Below are positions 27,221 through 36,652 of a stretch of 64,000 bases of DNA, piece by piece; within the stretch, counting starts at the first letter, position 1; each line of letters starts with the position of its first letter. The position numbers and the translations under genes are program-made. The notes below the pieces were generated by a model. The model saw nothing but the letters and a program-made list of their open reading frames with translations, did not search any database and was not told the DNA's origin. The stretch comes from Algiphilus sp. (GTDB lineage Bacteria; Pseudomonadota; Gammaproteobacteria; Nevskiales; Nevskiaceae), in NCBI RefSeq assembly GCF_023145115.1, contig NZ_JAGLEJ010000022.1, positions 20,648 through 84,647 of the forward strand, given 5' to 3'.

Positions 27221-27906
27221 CAGGCCGCGTAGACCAGCAGCACCGCCGCGCACGCGGCCGTCAGCAGCAGATAGTCGCGGGCGCGCGGCAGCCCCGCGGG
27301 CGGGATCTCCCACACCGCGTCGCCGGCGAAGCGGCCGGATTCGGCCTCCAGCATCATGCGGGCCGCGGCGGTCTCGAGCCCTTCACCGCGCCCACGCAGG
27401 CGGCCGGCTTCACCGCGCGCGGTATCCACAGCCGCGAATACCAGCGCGACGCGTCTGGCGAAGCGCTGCACCGGAACGCCGACGCGCCGGAGCGGCGCCA
27501 GACACCACATCAGCCCCGCCGCCAGCCATTGGGGCGGCGTGCTGCGCGTGAGCGCCACCACGGCGCCGAGCAGCGCCACCAGCACGCCGCAGCGACGCAG
27601 CGCTTCCTCGGCACCGAGATCGGTGAGCCCCGGCAGCGTCGGCCATATGGGGGTGCCGCCACCGCGCCACAGGTGCAGCACCACGATGGCGAAGAACAGC
27701 CAGCGCAGCCGCCACAGGCCGTTGAGGTAGAAGCGCGCACCGCTTGTCGAACGCGCATGCAGCCACGCCAGCGCCAGCGCGCCGGCCAGCCAGAGCCCCG
27801 CCACCGGCAGCTCCGGCAGCGTCGCCGCGAACATCAACAGCAGCAGCAGGCGTATTCCGCTGTGCGGCCCGTCCAGAGGCGGCGCTGGCGTGACCCCGCC
27901 GCTCAC
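27220..27906 (-). CDS. EcfT/CbiQ-like integral membrane protein
   Basis: A 228-residue protein with about five hydrophobic segments (IRLLLLLMFAATLPELPVAG, LWLAGALALAWLHA, WLFFAIVVLHLW, CGVLVALLGAVVALT, YLLLTAACAAVLLVYAA). The amphipathic stretch CLAPLRRVGVPVQRFARRVA, followed by VDTARGEAGRLRGRG, resembles the coupling helices of ECF-transporter T components (the Ala-Arg-Gly-type motifs that contact the ATPases). No EcfA ATPase or substrate-binding S component is nearby. The GTG start at 27906 directly abuts the fimV stop. The assignment rests on pattern only and could be another polytopic protein. Confidence 0.55.
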   Translation of the reverse strand: MSGGVTPAPPLDGPHSGIRLLLLLMFAATLPELPVAGLWLAGALALAWLHARSTSGARFYLNGLWRLRWLFFAIVVLHLWRGGGTPIWPTLPGLTDLGAEEALRRCGVLVALLGAVVALTRSTPPQWLAAGLMWCLAPLRRVGVPVQRFARRVALVFAAVDTARGEAGRLRGRGEGLETAAARMMLEAESGRFAGDAVWEIPPAGLPRARDYLLLTAACAAVLLVYAA

Positions 27907-30900
27907 TCAGCCGAGCGACGCCAGCAGCTGCTCCGCTTCCTGTCGCTGCTGCGCGTCACCGCCGTCGACGACTTCCTGCAGCAGCGGCCGTGCCAGCTCG
28001 GCCTCGCCCATGTCCGCGTAGGCGCGCGCCAGATCGAGACGCCCGGCCGCCTGCAGCGTGGGATCGCTCTCGGGCTCGCCGCCGGGCTCCACTTCGAGCC
28101 CGGCGATGTCGAAATCGTCCGAGTCGGCCGACGGCTCGGCCGGTTCCTCCGCCGGCAGATCGAGGAAGCCGCCGGCGTCGTCCGCGCCGGAATCCGGTGC
28201 CGACGCGGGCGGCGCATCGGCACCCGCCTCCGGCGATCCGCCCGTCGGGGCATCGTCGTCGGCACCCATCCCGGCATCGAAATCGTCGAGCGAGAAGTCG
28301 GCCAGGTCGAAGGCGTCGTCGTCCGCGCTGCCGAAGGGATCGGCACCGGTGTCGGTCGATTCGGCGTCGCTCTGCCCCGCCGTTGCGCCGTCATCGAGCT
28401 CGAGGTCGTCGAGATCGAAGTCGAGCCCGGCATCGGCGAAGGTCGCTTCTCCGCTGTCCCCGGACGCCGTCTTCGCGGGCGCGGGCGCAGCCAGCGCCTC
28501 GGTGTCGAAGTCGAGCACGTGGTCGCTGTCGGCGAACGCCGGCGGCGACGTCGGCTCCTCGACCGGCGTCGGGGGCTCCAGATCGCCGAGATCGAAATCG
28601 AGGAGCTGCTCGGCCTCCTCGGGGTCGACGTCATGCAGCGTCTCGTCCGCCGCCGCATCCGCGCCGTCGGCCTCAACCGGCTCGGCGAACGCGCCGGCGC
28701 CTTCCGGCGCGGCCGTGTCGGCGAAGGGCTCGGGCGCCGCGACGTGGTCATCGCTCGCTGCCGCGGGCGGCGTGGCGTCGGCGAAGGCCGCTTCCGCGGG
28801 AAGGTCGTCGGCGGGCGGGGCTTCCGGCTCGTCGGCCGGCAGCGCCGCCGTGGCCACCGTGCCGGCACCGGCGACGGCTGCCGCACCGGCGCCACCCGCC
28901 GCGCTGGCGTGACGCGAGTCGGGGGCGATGCGGTCCGCCATCGCCGCCAGCCGCTCGCGCTGCGCGTCGTCGAGCTCGCAACCACTGGCGGCGTCGGCCG
29001 CCTCGAGGAAGTCCTCGCGCTGCTCGGATACGTGATAGACCTCGGCCAGCTTGAGCCGCAGCTCGGCGTTGTCCGGGTCGCGGGCGATGGCCGCCTCCAG
29101 CCGTTCGACGGCGTCGGCGTACATGCCGTAGGCGATCCGGAAATCGGCATCGGCGAGCGGATCGTCATCGGTCCCGTCGCTGTCCGCCGCGGCAACCGCA
29201 GTGCCGTCTTCGCTGTCGCCGTCCGATGACGCCATCGCATTGCGGTAGGCGCTCTCCAGGCTCTCGGGCTCGGGCTCGTCGTCGCCCGCGGCAGGATCGG
29301 TCGCCGTGTCCGCCCCGGCAGCGGGGGGCGCAGTCGGCTCCGGTGTTTCGGGCATCGGTGCGGGATCGTAGGGCGCGGCGTCGGCTGCGGCCTGGCGGCG
29401 ACGCCACCACAGCGCGCCACCCGCGAGCAGCAGCACCGCGGCCACGGCGAGCAGCAGGGCCATCGGGAAGCCGCCCGACGGCGCCACCGGTTGCGGGCGC
29501 GGCCCGGACTCGGCGCTCGCGTCGGCCGGCGCATCGGCGTCGGCGACTCCGGGCCCGGCAGCCGTCTCGACGTCATCAGCGGCAGCGCCCTCGGCAGCGT
29601 CGGAGGCGACCGTGCCGCCCTCCGCCGTGCCGTCGCCACTCTCGCCGCTCTCGCCGCCCGCTGCCGGCTCGGCATCGGCCGGACCGGTGGAGACCGCATC
29701 CGCCTCGGAGCGATCCGCAGCGGGTGCGTCGGTGTCGTCGCCGCCGGGTTCGTCGCCCGCATCCGGGGTGCCGGCGACCACCGGGTCGTCGGCGCCGTCA
29801 TCGTCCGATCCGGACGCAGCCTGCTGCACCGACGACGCGACCGGTGTCACCGGTTCGGCGCTCGCGCTGTCGGTACGCGGCGCCGATGGCGCCTGTGCCG
29901 TGCGCTGTGCGGAAGGCGTGCTAGCGGAAGGCGCTGGTGTCGAGCGGGTGCCGGAAGCGTTCCCCGCTTCGGCAGCCGCCTCGCCGGTGCGCATGGACCC
30001 GTCGACCAGCGCCGTCATGCGACGTTGCGCCAGAGCCGGATCGATGGCGCGCACGGTGGCGCGGTCGGGAATGCGGATGCGCGCGCCGAGCAGGATGTTG
30101 GTGGCCTGCCCGTTCTCGAATGCGCGCGGGTTCGCGCGCACGATGGCGAGCATCTGCTGCTCCATGGTCACGCCGCGGTCGTCGCCGCGGGCGCGCTCGG
30201 CGACGCGCCAGAGCGTGTCCCCGCGCGATACGGTGTAGGCGGCCCCGCCGACCGGCGGGCTGGTCGCGGCCGCGTTGTCGGTCGTTGTCGCGCTGGTGGT
30301 ATCGGTCCCGGTCGTGGCGCTGCGCTCGCGCTGCGCCGCGCGGCCGCCCTCCCCGATGCGGACCAGCAGCTCGGGATCGAGCTGGCGCTCTTCGGGCGTG
30401 GTGAAGAAGCGCGTCTCGCCGTCGGTACCCTCCGCGGCATCCGATTCGGTGGCCGGCGATGCTGCCGGAGCCGTTGGTTCTGCCGCTGCCTGCGCCGGTG
30501 TCGCGGCCTCGGTAGTGGTGGTATCGGGGGCCGACGAGGCGGCCGATCCGGCATCAGCCGACGCACCGGACGTCGACGATGCCGTGGGAGCCGGCGATGC
30601 GGCCCCGGCATCGGCCCCGGCATCGGCGCCTGAACCGGCATCCGTACCCGCCGTGGCGGCGGCCGGCGCCGCGTCGGCCGGCATCCCTTCGGCCGGATCG
30701 ACCGCCCTGCCCGCGCTCTCCACCGGCTCCGGATCGCCGGCGGTGCGCGGCGGGTCGACCAGCAGCGTGTAGGCGCGCTGCACGCTCTGGCGACCCTGCT
30801 GCACCTCGATGAGGAGATCGATGACCGGCTCGCGCAACGCCGAAGCGCCGCGCACGGTGACCACCGGGCGCCCGTCGATGCGCTCGACCGCGAGGCGCAG

Positions 30901-31134
30901 GTTGCGCAGGTAGTCGTCGCGCACCAGATCGGTGGCGGCGTAGCGATCCGCCGGCGCGATGCGCGCGCTGACCTCGTCGAGCGCGTCCATGTTGACGTCG
31001 CGCAGCGTCACGGTGGCGTGCAGGGGCTGATTGAGCGCCGAGTGCAGCTCCAGCGACCCCAGACCGATGGCCCGGGCGCCCGGCGCAACGCAGGCAATGG
31101 CGACGGCAAGCAGCGCGCGCTTGGCAACGGTCAT
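27907..31134 (-). CDS. fimV: FimV/HubP-family polar motility protein
   Basis: A 1075-residue inner-membrane protein that organises the cell pole and supports type IV pili in related bacteria. Order of parts: signal peptide (to ARA, residue ~22); conserved FimV N-terminal domain (LGSLELHSALNQPLHATVTL, VTVRGASALREPVIDLLIEV); Ala/Thr/Asp-rich linker; LysM peptidoglycan-binding domain (~298-358, YTVSRGDTLWRVAERARGDD to ARIRIPDR); acidic linker; membrane helix (~556-577); and a long acidic cytoplasmic part ending in the FimV C-terminal TPR-like domain (LDLARAYADMGEAELARPLL). Between asd and fimV (31135-31248) no gene is seen. Confidence 0.93.
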   Translation of the reverse strand: MTVAKRALLAVAIACVAPGARAIGLGSLELHSALNQPLHATVTLRDVNMDALDEVSARIAPADRYAATDLVRDDYLRNLRLAVERIDGRPVVTVRGASALREPVIDLLIEVQQGRQSVQRAYTLLVDPPRTAGDPEPVESAGRAVDPAEGMPADAAPAAATAGTDAGSGADAGADAGAASPAPTASSTSGASADAGSAASSAPDTTTTEAATPAQAAAEPTAPAASPATESDAAEGTDGETRFFTTPEERQLDPELLVRIGEGGRAAQRERSATTGTDTTSATTTDNAAATSPPVGGAAYTVSRGDTLWRVAERARGDDRGVTMEQQMLAIVRANPRAFENGQATNILLGARIRIPDRATVRAIDPALAQRRMTALVDGSMRTGEAAAEAGNASGTRSTPAPSASTPSAQRTAQAPSAPRTDSASAEPVTPVASSVQQAASGSDDDGADDPVVAGTPDAGDEPGGDDTDAPAADRSEADAVSTGPADAEPAAGGESGESGDGTAEGGTVASDAAEGAAADDVETAAGPGVADADAPADASAESGPRPQPVAPSGGFPMALLLAVAAVLLLAGGALWWRRRQAAADAAPYDPAPMPETPEPTAPPAAGADTATDPAAGDDEPEPESLESAYRNAMASSDGDSEDGTAVAAADSDGTDDDPLADADFRIAYGMYADAVERLEAAIARDPDNAELRLKLAEVYHVSEQREDFLEAADAASGCELDDAQRERLAAMADRIAPDSRHASAAGGAGAAAVAGAGTVATAALPADEPEAPPADDLPAEAAFADATPPAAASDDHVAAPEPFADTAAPEGAGAFAEPVEADGADAAADETLHDVDPEEAEQLLDFDLGDLEPPTPVEEPTSPPAFADSDHVLDFDTEALAAPAPAKTASGDSGEATFADAGLDFDLDDLELDDGATAGQSDAESTDTGADPFGSADDDAFDLADFSLDDFDAGMGADDDAPTGGSPEAGADAPPASAPDSGADDAGGFLDLPAEEPAEPSADSDDFDIAGLEVEPGGEPESDPTLQAAGRLDLARAYADMGEAELARPLLQEVVDGGDAQQRQEAEQLLASLG

Positions 31135-31248
31135 GACGAACTTACACCCCCGGACAATCTCCGGAAATCAGCCTACTGCATTGCGCGGCCTTTGTAATCC
31201 GCGCGACGGGCACCCGGGCCGGCACTCCGCCACCGCCCGTCGGCCGCC

Positions 31249-32271
31249 TCAGAGATGGCGCTCGGCGAGCAGCTCCGCGATCTGCACGCTGTTGAGCGCG
31301 GCACCCTTGCGGATGTTGTCCGAGACCACCCAGAGATCGAGGCCACGCGGGTGCGAGATGTCCTCGCGGATACGGCCCACGAAGACGGCATCGTGATGCG
31401 CCCCCTCGGTGGCGGCGGTCGGATAGCCGCCGTCGGCGCGCTCGTCCATCACCGTGATCCCGGGTGCCGCCGCGAGCAGCTCGCGCGCGCGCTCGGCGGT
31501 GATCTTGTCGCGCGTCTCGATGTGCAGCGCCTCGGAATGCCCGTGGAACACCGGCACGCGCACCGCGGTGGGATTCACCAGGATGGCGTCGTCCTCGAAG
31601 ATCTTGTGGGTCTCCCACACCATCTTCATCTCTTCCTTGGTGTATCCATTGGCCTGGAAGGTATCGATGTGCGGCAGGCAGTTGAACGCGATCTGCTTCG
31701 GATAGACCTTCGACTCGAAGGGCTGGCCGCTGAGCGCGCGGGCGCTGGTGCTGGCGAGCTCCTCGATGGCGTCCTTGCCGGTGCCGGACACCGACTGATA
31801 GGTGGCGATGTTCATGCGCTCGATGCCCACCGCATCGTAGATGGGCTTGAGCGCGACCAGCATCTGGATGGTCGAGCAGTTCGGGTTGGCGACGATGTTG
31901 CGCCTCGTGTAGCCGGCCACCGCGTGCGGATTGACCTCGGGGATGATCAGCGGCACATCGTCGTCGTAGCGGAACTGCGAGGTGTTGTCGACCACCACGC
32001 ATCCCGCGGCCGCCGCCTTCGGCGCGTACTCCGCCGATACGCTGGCGCCCGGCGAGAACAGGCCGATCTGCACCTGCGAGAAATCGAACTCCGCGAGATC
32101 GCCGACGATCAGCTCGTCGTCGCCGAAGTCCACCACCTCGCCCGCCGAGCGCGACGACGCCAGCGCGTACACCTTGCCCACCGGAAACCTGCGCTGGTGC
32201 AGCACCTTGAGCATCTCATTGCCCACGGCGCCGGTCGCGCCGACCACGGCTACATCGAATCGCTTGCTCAT
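31249..32271 (-). CDS. asd: Aspartate-semialdehyde dehydrogenase
   Basis: Asd reduces aspartyl phosphate to the semialdehyde, the branch point to Lys, Met, Thr and diaminopimelate. The 340-residue protein shows GATGAVGNEML (11-21), the catalytic Cys132 in ANPNCSTIQM, SVSGTGKDAIEEL, NCLPHIDTF, the His/Arg site RVPVFHGHSEALHIET, and SDNIRKGAALNSVQIAE. It is the short, single-domain Gram-positive-like type also found beside leuB-fimV in pseudomonads. AGGAA precedes ATG 32271. Confidence 0.96.
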   Translation of the reverse strand: MSKRFDVAVVGATGAVGNEMLKVLHQRRFPVGKVYALASSRSAGEVVDFGDDELIVGDLAEFDFSQVQIGLFSPGASVSAEYAPKAAAAGCVVVDNTSQFRYDDDVPLIIPEVNPHAVAGYTRRNIVANPNCSTIQMLVALKPIYDAVGIERMNIATYQSVSGTGKDAIEELASTSARALSGQPFESKVYPKQIAFNCLPHIDTFQANGYTKEEMKMVWETHKIFEDDAILVNPTAVRVPVFHGHSEALHIETRDKITAERARELLAAAPGITVMDERADGGYPTAATEGAHHDAVFVGRIREDISHPRGLDLWVVSDNIRKGAALNSVQIAELLAERHL

Positions 32272-32382
32272 TTCCTGCCGATTGCTGTTGTGTGATGAAG
32301 GCCCGGGCGCTTGCCGTCCAGGCCGACGGGGCGCGCAGTGTATGCGTCCGGGTCCGGGTTTTCGAGCGTTCCTGAAAGCCGG

Positions 32383-32487
32383 AACCACAGATTGCACAGA
32401 TTTCCACAGATTTTTCTGGTTCTGGTGCGCGCCGACAAAGTCAGCGCCACCAGCAAAGAATCCCCTCAATCTGTGAAATCTGTGGTT
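32383..32487. repeat. ATCTGTG inverted-repeat element, copy B, in the leuB-asd gap
   Basis: A 105-base element in the 247-base gap 32272-32518. The left arm (32383-32412) begins AACCACAGATTGCACAGATT; the right arm (32468-32487) reads AATCTGTGAAATCTGTGGTT, matching the outer 20 bases of the left arm with one mismatch. Inside lies a second stem: CTGGTG (32422-32427) to CACCAG (32448-32453), continued inward by GCGCC-GAC against GTCAGCGC. The rest of the gap shows no gene. Confidence 0.88.
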
Positions 32488-32518
32488 CCAGATGCTTTCC
32501 GGTTCATGCGCTTCGCTG

Positions 32519-33595
32519 CTAGTCCGCCAGCCGTGCCAGCACAGCGTCGCCCATGGCCCGCGTGCCCGTGGCCTCGGCGCCCGGAGCGGCCAGATCGCCG
32601 GTGCGCAGCCCGTCGGCCAGCACGCGCGCCACGGCGCGCTCGACGCGATCCGCGAGATCGCCCCGGTCCAGCGAATGCCGCAGCAGCATGGCCAGCGACA
32701 GGATGGTGGCGAGCGGATTGGCGACATCCCGGCCCGCGATGTCCGGGGCGCTGCCGTGCACCGGCTCGTAGAGCCCCTGGCGGGCCTCGTTGATCGAAGC
32801 GGAGGGCAGCATGCCGATGGAGCCGGTGAGCATGGCGGCGATGTCGGACAGGATGTCCCCGAAGAGATTGCCGGTGACCAGCACGTCGAACTGCTTGGGC
32901 GCGCGCACCAGCTGCATGGCGGCATTGTCGACGTACATGTGCGACAGCTCGCAGTCCGGATAGTCCTGCGCCACCGTGGTGACGACCTCGCGCCACAGCT
33001 CCGACGATTCCAGCACATTGGCCTTGTCCACCGAGCAGACGCGGCGGTCGCGCCTGTGCGCGGCCTCGAAGGCCGAGCGCGCGATGCGGGCGATCTCCGA
33101 CTCGCTGTAGACCTCGGTGTTGTAGCCGACCCGCTCACCGTTATCGTCGCGGATGCCGCGCGGCTGGCCGAAGTAGATGCCGCCGGTTAGCTCGCGCACG
33201 ATGAGGATGTCCAGATCCGCGACCAGCTCCGGGCGCAGCGACGACGAGCCGGCCAGCTCGCCGAACAGCAGCGCCGGCCGCAGATTGGCGTAGAGGCCGA
33301 GCTCGGCCCGGATGCGCAGCAGACCGCGCTCGGGGCGGATGGACCGCTCGATGGCCTCCCATTTCGGGCCGCCGACCGCGCCCAGCAGCGTGGCGTCGGC
33401 CGCGCGTGCGGCTTCCAGCGTCGCCGCCGGCAGCGGGTCGTTCTCGGCGTCGATGGCGGCACCGCCGATCAGCCCGTGCTCCCAGCTCGCGTCGAGCCCG
33501 AAGCCGTCGCGCAGGGCGGCCAGCACGCGCTCGGCCTCGCCCACCACTTCGGGTCCGATGCCGTCACCCGGCAGCAGCAACAGTTTCGCGGTCAT
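32519..33595 (-). CDS. leuB: 3-isopropylmalate dehydrogenase
   Basis: LeuB oxidises and decarboxylates 3-isopropylmalate with NAD in leucine synthesis. The 358-residue protein shows GDGIGPEV (9-16), LLGAVGGPKWE, RPERGLLRIRAELGLYANLRP, ELTGGIYFGQPRG, DKANVLESSELWREVV, YVDNAAMQLVRAP and GLYEPVHGSAPDIAGRD. It overlaps leuD by 4 bases; the inverted-repeat element follows its stop. Confidence 0.97.
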   Translation of the reverse strand: MTAKLLLLPGDGIGPEVVGEAERVLAALRDGFGLDASWEHGLIGGAAIDAENDPLPAATLEAARAADATLLGAVGGPKWEAIERSIRPERGLLRIRAELGLYANLRPALLFGELAGSSSLRPELVADLDILIVRELTGGIYFGQPRGIRDDNGERVGYNTEVYSESEIARIARSAFEAAHRRDRRVCSVDKANVLESSELWREVVTTVAQDYPDCELSHMYVDNAAMQLVRAPKQFDVLVTGNLFGDILSDIAAMLTGSIGMLPSASINEARQGLYEPVHGSAPDIAGRDVANPLATILSLAMLLRHSLDRGDLADRVERAVARVLADGLRTGDLAAPGAEATGTRAMGDAVLARLAD

Positions 33596-34242
33596 ACCGA
33601 ATCCTCCCGGAACAGCCAGGGCGCTTCCTGGCGGCGACGCGCCTCGTAGGCACGGATGGCGTCGGCATGCGCGCTCAGCGTGATGCCGATCTCGTCGAGA
33701 CCCTCCAGCAGGTTGTGCTTGCGCTGCGGGTCGATGTCGAAGGTGAAGCGGAGATCGTCGCTGGCGACGGTCTGGGCGGCCAGATCGATCTCCACCTCGC
33801 GCGCCGGCGAAGCGGTCGCGACGTGCATGAGCTGGTCCACCTCATCCGCTTTCAGAACAACCGGCAGCACGCCGTTCTTGAAGCAGTTGCTGAAGAAGAT
33901 GTCCGCAAAGCTCGGCGCGATCACGCAGCGGATGCCGTAGTCGGCCAGCGCCCACACGGCATGCTCGCGCGACGAGCCGCAGCCGAAGTTCTCGCGGGCC
34001 AGCAGCACGCTGGCGCCGGCGCGATCCGCCTCGTTGAGCACGAAATCCGGATTCGGGCGGCGGGTGCCGGGGTCGATGTCGAGCGTACCCGGGTCGAGAT
34101 AGCGCCAGTCGTCGAACAGGAACGGTCCGAACCCGGTGCGGCGGATCGACTTGAGGTACTGCTTGGGAATGATCGCGTCGGTATCGACGTTGGAACGGTC
34201 GAGCGGCAGCATGCGGCCGCGGTGGGTCGTGAAGGCTTCCAT
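33592..34242 (-). CDS. leuD: 3-isopropylmalate dehydratase small subunit
   Basis: LeuD pairs with LeuC to isomerise 2- to 3-isopropylmalate. The 216-residue swivel-domain protein shows PLDRSNVDTDAIIPKQYLKS, ILFDDWRY-like FLFDDWRYL, NFGCGSSREHAVWAL, VIAPSFADIFFSNCFKNG and LLEGLDEIGITL. It follows leuC with a 3-base gap and overlaps leuB by 4 bases, so the three are one operon. Confidence 0.97.
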   Translation of the reverse strand: MEAFTTHRGRMLPLDRSNVDTDAIIPKQYLKSIRRTGFGPFLFDDWRYLDPGTLDIDPGTRRPNPDFVLNEADRAGASVLLARENFGCGSSREHAVWALADYGIRCVIAPSFADIFFSNCFKNGVLPVVLKADEVDQLMHVATASPAREVEIDLAAQTVASDDLRFTFDIDPQRKHNLLEGLDEIGITLSAHADAIRAYEARRRQEAPWLFREDSV

Positions 34243-34245
34243 GGT

Positions 34246-35649
34246 CTACAACTCCCGGACGTCGACGAAGTGGCCGGCGATGCCGGCCGCAGCCGCCATC
34301 GCGGGCGAGACCAGGTGGGTACGCCCACCCGCGCCCTGGCGGCCCTCGAAATTGCGGTTGGAGGTCGAGGCGCAGCGCTCCCCGGCCTCGAGGCGGTCGG
34401 CGTTCATCGCGAGGCACATCGAGCAGCCGGGCTCGCGCCACTCGAAACCGGCCTCGATGAAGATGCGGTCCAGCCCCTCCTCCTCGGCCTGACGGCGCAC
34501 CAGGCCGGAGCCCGGCACCACCATGGCGAGCTTGACGCCGTCGGCGCGCCTGCGGCCGCGCACCACCTCGGCGGCCGCGCGCAGGTCCTCGATGCGCGCA
34601 TTGGTGCACGAGCCGATGAATACCTTGTCGACCGCGATCTCGGCCAGCGGCGTGCCGGCCTGAAGGCCCATGTAGGTCAGCGCCCGCTCCATGCCGCCGC
34701 GGCGGCCGGCATCGGCCTCCTCGGCGGGATCCGGCACGCGCGCGGTGACCGGCGCCACCATCTCCGGCGAGGTGCCCCAGCTGACCTGCGGCGCGATGTC
34801 GGCAGCGTCGAGGTCTATCTCGCAGTCGAACACCGCGTCGGCGTCGCTGTGCAGCTCGCGCCAGGCCGCCACCGCCTTGTCCCAGTCCTCGCCCGACGGT
34901 GCAAAGGGGCGCCCGCGGATGTAGTCGATGGTGGTCTGGTCCGCAGCGATGAGCCCGGCGCGGGCACCCGCCTCGATGCTCATGTTGCAGACCGTCATGC
35001 GGCCTTCCATGGAGAGATCGCGGATGGCTTCGCCGGCGTACTCGATGACGTGCCCGGTGCCGCCGGCGGTGCCGATGCGGCCGATGACGGCGAGCACGAT
35101 GTCCTTGGCGGTGACGCCCTTGCCGACCTTGCCGTTGACGTTGACGCGCATGGTCCTGGCCGGCCACATCGCCAGCGTCTGCGTGGCCAGCACGTGCTCG
35201 ACCTCGGAGGTGCCGATGCCGAAGGCCAGCGCACCGAAGGCGCCGTGCGTTGAGGTGTGCGAGTCGCCGCAGACCACCGTCATGCCGGGGAGCGTCGCGC
35301 CCTGCTCGGGGCCGATGACGTGCACGATGCCCTGGCGGACATCGAGCAGATCGAACTTGGTGATGCCGAACTCGGCGCAGTTGGCGTCGAGCGCCTCGAG
35401 CTGGGCGCGCGAGATCGCGTCGGCGATGCCGCCGGCGCGGTTGACCGTGGGCACGTTGTGGTCGGGCACGGCCAGGTTGGCGTCCACGCGCCAGGGCTTG
35501 CGCCCGGCCAGGCGCAGGCCCTCGAAGGCCTGCGGCGAGGTGACTTCGTGCACCAGCTGGCGATCGATGTAGAGCAGCGCCGCGCCGTCGCCGAAGCGCT
35601 GCACGACGTGCTGGTTCCAGATCTTCTCGTAGAGGGTCTGCCCGCTCAT
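34246..35649 (-). CDS. leuC: 3-isopropylmalate dehydratase large subunit
   Basis: LeuC carries the 4Fe-4S cluster of isopropylmalate isomerase. The 467-residue protein shows LYIDRQLVHEVTSPQAFEGL, VPDHNVPT, VCGDSHTSTHGAFG and GSCTNARIEDL, plus GCSMCLAMN carrying the other cluster Cys residues, and TSNRNFEGRQG. ATG 35649 matches the family start; a longer open frame upstream has no similarity. A divergent LysR gene starts 110 bases away. Confidence 0.97.
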   Translation of the reverse strand: MSGQTLYEKIWNQHVVQRFGDGAALLYIDRQLVHEVTSPQAFEGLRLAGRKPWRVDANLAVPDHNVPTVNRAGGIADAISRAQLEALDANCAEFGITKFDLLDVRQGIVHVIGPEQGATLPGMTVVCGDSHTSTHGAFGALAFGIGTSEVEHVLATQTLAMWPARTMRVNVNGKVGKGVTAKDIVLAVIGRIGTAGGTGHVIEYAGEAIRDLSMEGRMTVCNMSIEAGARAGLIAADQTTIDYIRGRPFAPSGEDWDKAVAAWRELHSDADAVFDCEIDLDAADIAPQVSWGTSPEMVAPVTARVPDPAEEADAGRRGGMERALTYMGLQAGTPLAEIAVDKVFIGSCTNARIEDLRAAAEVVRGRRRADGVKLAMVVPGSGLVRRQAEEEGLDRIFIEAGFEWREPGCSMCLAMNADRLEAGERCASTSNRNFEGRQGAGGRTHLVSPAMAAAAGIAGHFVDVREL

Positions 35650-35759
35650 GGTGATCACCGATCGCGATTGTTCCGGGCGCGCAGCGTAGTCCCGCGTCAC
35701 GAATAACTCAATTGAATCTTTATCAAGCACTGCTTTCCATTTCGGAATACCATGCCGGC
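35650..35759. promoter_or_regulatory. Divergent leuC / lysR control region
   Basis: This 110-base AT-richer stretch separates leuC (minus) from the LysR gene (plus). On the minus strand TTGAGT and TACGCT, 17 bases apart, could be -35 and -10 for leuC. The palindrome TCAATTGA (35708-35715) overlaps this -35. LysR regulators bind dyads in such divergent gaps, so control of leuCDB is plausible but unproven. Confidence 0.4.
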
Positions 35760-36626
35760 ATGCAGCTCTCCGCCATCGAAGCCTTCGTCGCGGTCTGCGA
35801 GCACGGCTCGGTGCGTGCCGCGGCCGCGGCGATGCATCTCACGCAGCCCGCCATCAGCAAGCGCATCGCCACGCTGGAAGCCCAGTTCGGGCACGAGCTC
35901 TTCGACCGCGTCGGTCGCGGCATCGCACCCACCGAGGCCGGACGCGCCTTCCTGCCGCACGCCCGTCGACTGCTCGCCGAGATCGAGGACGGCCGCCGCG
36001 CCCTGGACAGCCTGTCCGCGCACGTGTCCGGTCGCCTCGGACTGGCGCTGTCGCATCACGTGGCGCTGCACCGCATGCCGCCGATGCTGCGGCGCTTCGT
36101 GAACCGCTATCCCGATGTCGCCCTGGACATCGCCTTCCTCGGATCGGAGGCCGCCTGCGAGTCGGTGGCGCGCGGGCACATCGAGCTGGCGGTCATCACC
36201 CTGCCGCGGATGCCGCCGGAGCCCCTGGTCCAGCGCGAGATCTGGCCCGACCCCATGCGCATCTGCGTGGCGCGCGATCACCCGCTCGCCCAAGCGACGC
36301 AGCCGAGCGAGGCGCGACTGGGCGATTACCCGGCCCTGCTGCCGGAGGCGGGCACCGCCACCCATGCGCTGGTCGCCGAGGCGCTCGCCGCGCGCGGCGT
36401 GCCGCTGCAGGCGCAGGTCGCCAGCAACTTCCTGGAGACCCTCAAGATGCTGACCGCGGTGGGACTCGGCTGGAGCGCCCTGCCCGCGACCATGATCGAC
36501 GACGAACTGATCGCGCTGGAGTTCCCCGGGCTCCGCATCCAGCGCAGCCTCGGCGCCGTGCATCACCCGGGACGCCGCCTCTCGAACGCCGCCCGCGCGC
36601 TCCTCCACGCCCTCGACGGCGCTTGA
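35760..36626 (+). CDS. LysR-family transcriptional regulator, divergent to leuC
   Basis: A 288-residue LysR regulator. The N-terminal winged helix-turn-helix is clear: MQLSAIEAFVAVCEHGSVRA, AAAAMHLTQPAISKRIATLE and FGHELFDRVGRGIAPTEAGR. The effector-binding part follows (VSGRLGLALSHHVALHRMPP, ... LVAEALAARGVPLQAQVASN). ATG 35760 fits the usual LysR start; TTG 35712 would add 16 non-conserved residues. An unnamed LysR gene next to leuC is also known in Pseudomonas aeruginosa, which supports a role in leucine-gene control. Confidence 0.9.
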   Translation: MQLSAIEAFVAVCEHGSVRAAAAAMHLTQPAISKRIATLEAQFGHELFDRVGRGIAPTEAGRAFLPHARRLLAEIEDGRRALDSLSAHVSGRLGLALSHHVALHRMPPMLRRFVNRYPDVALDIAFLGSEAACESVARGHIELAVITLPRMPPEPLVQREIWPDPMRICVARDHPLAQATQPSEARLGDYPALLPEAGTATHALVAEALAARGVPLQAQVASNFLETLKMLTAVGLGWSALPATMIDDELIALEFPGLRIQRSLGAVHHPGRRLSNAARALLHALDGA

Positions 36627-36652
36627 AGAACAATGAAGCAAGCGAGAAGCGA

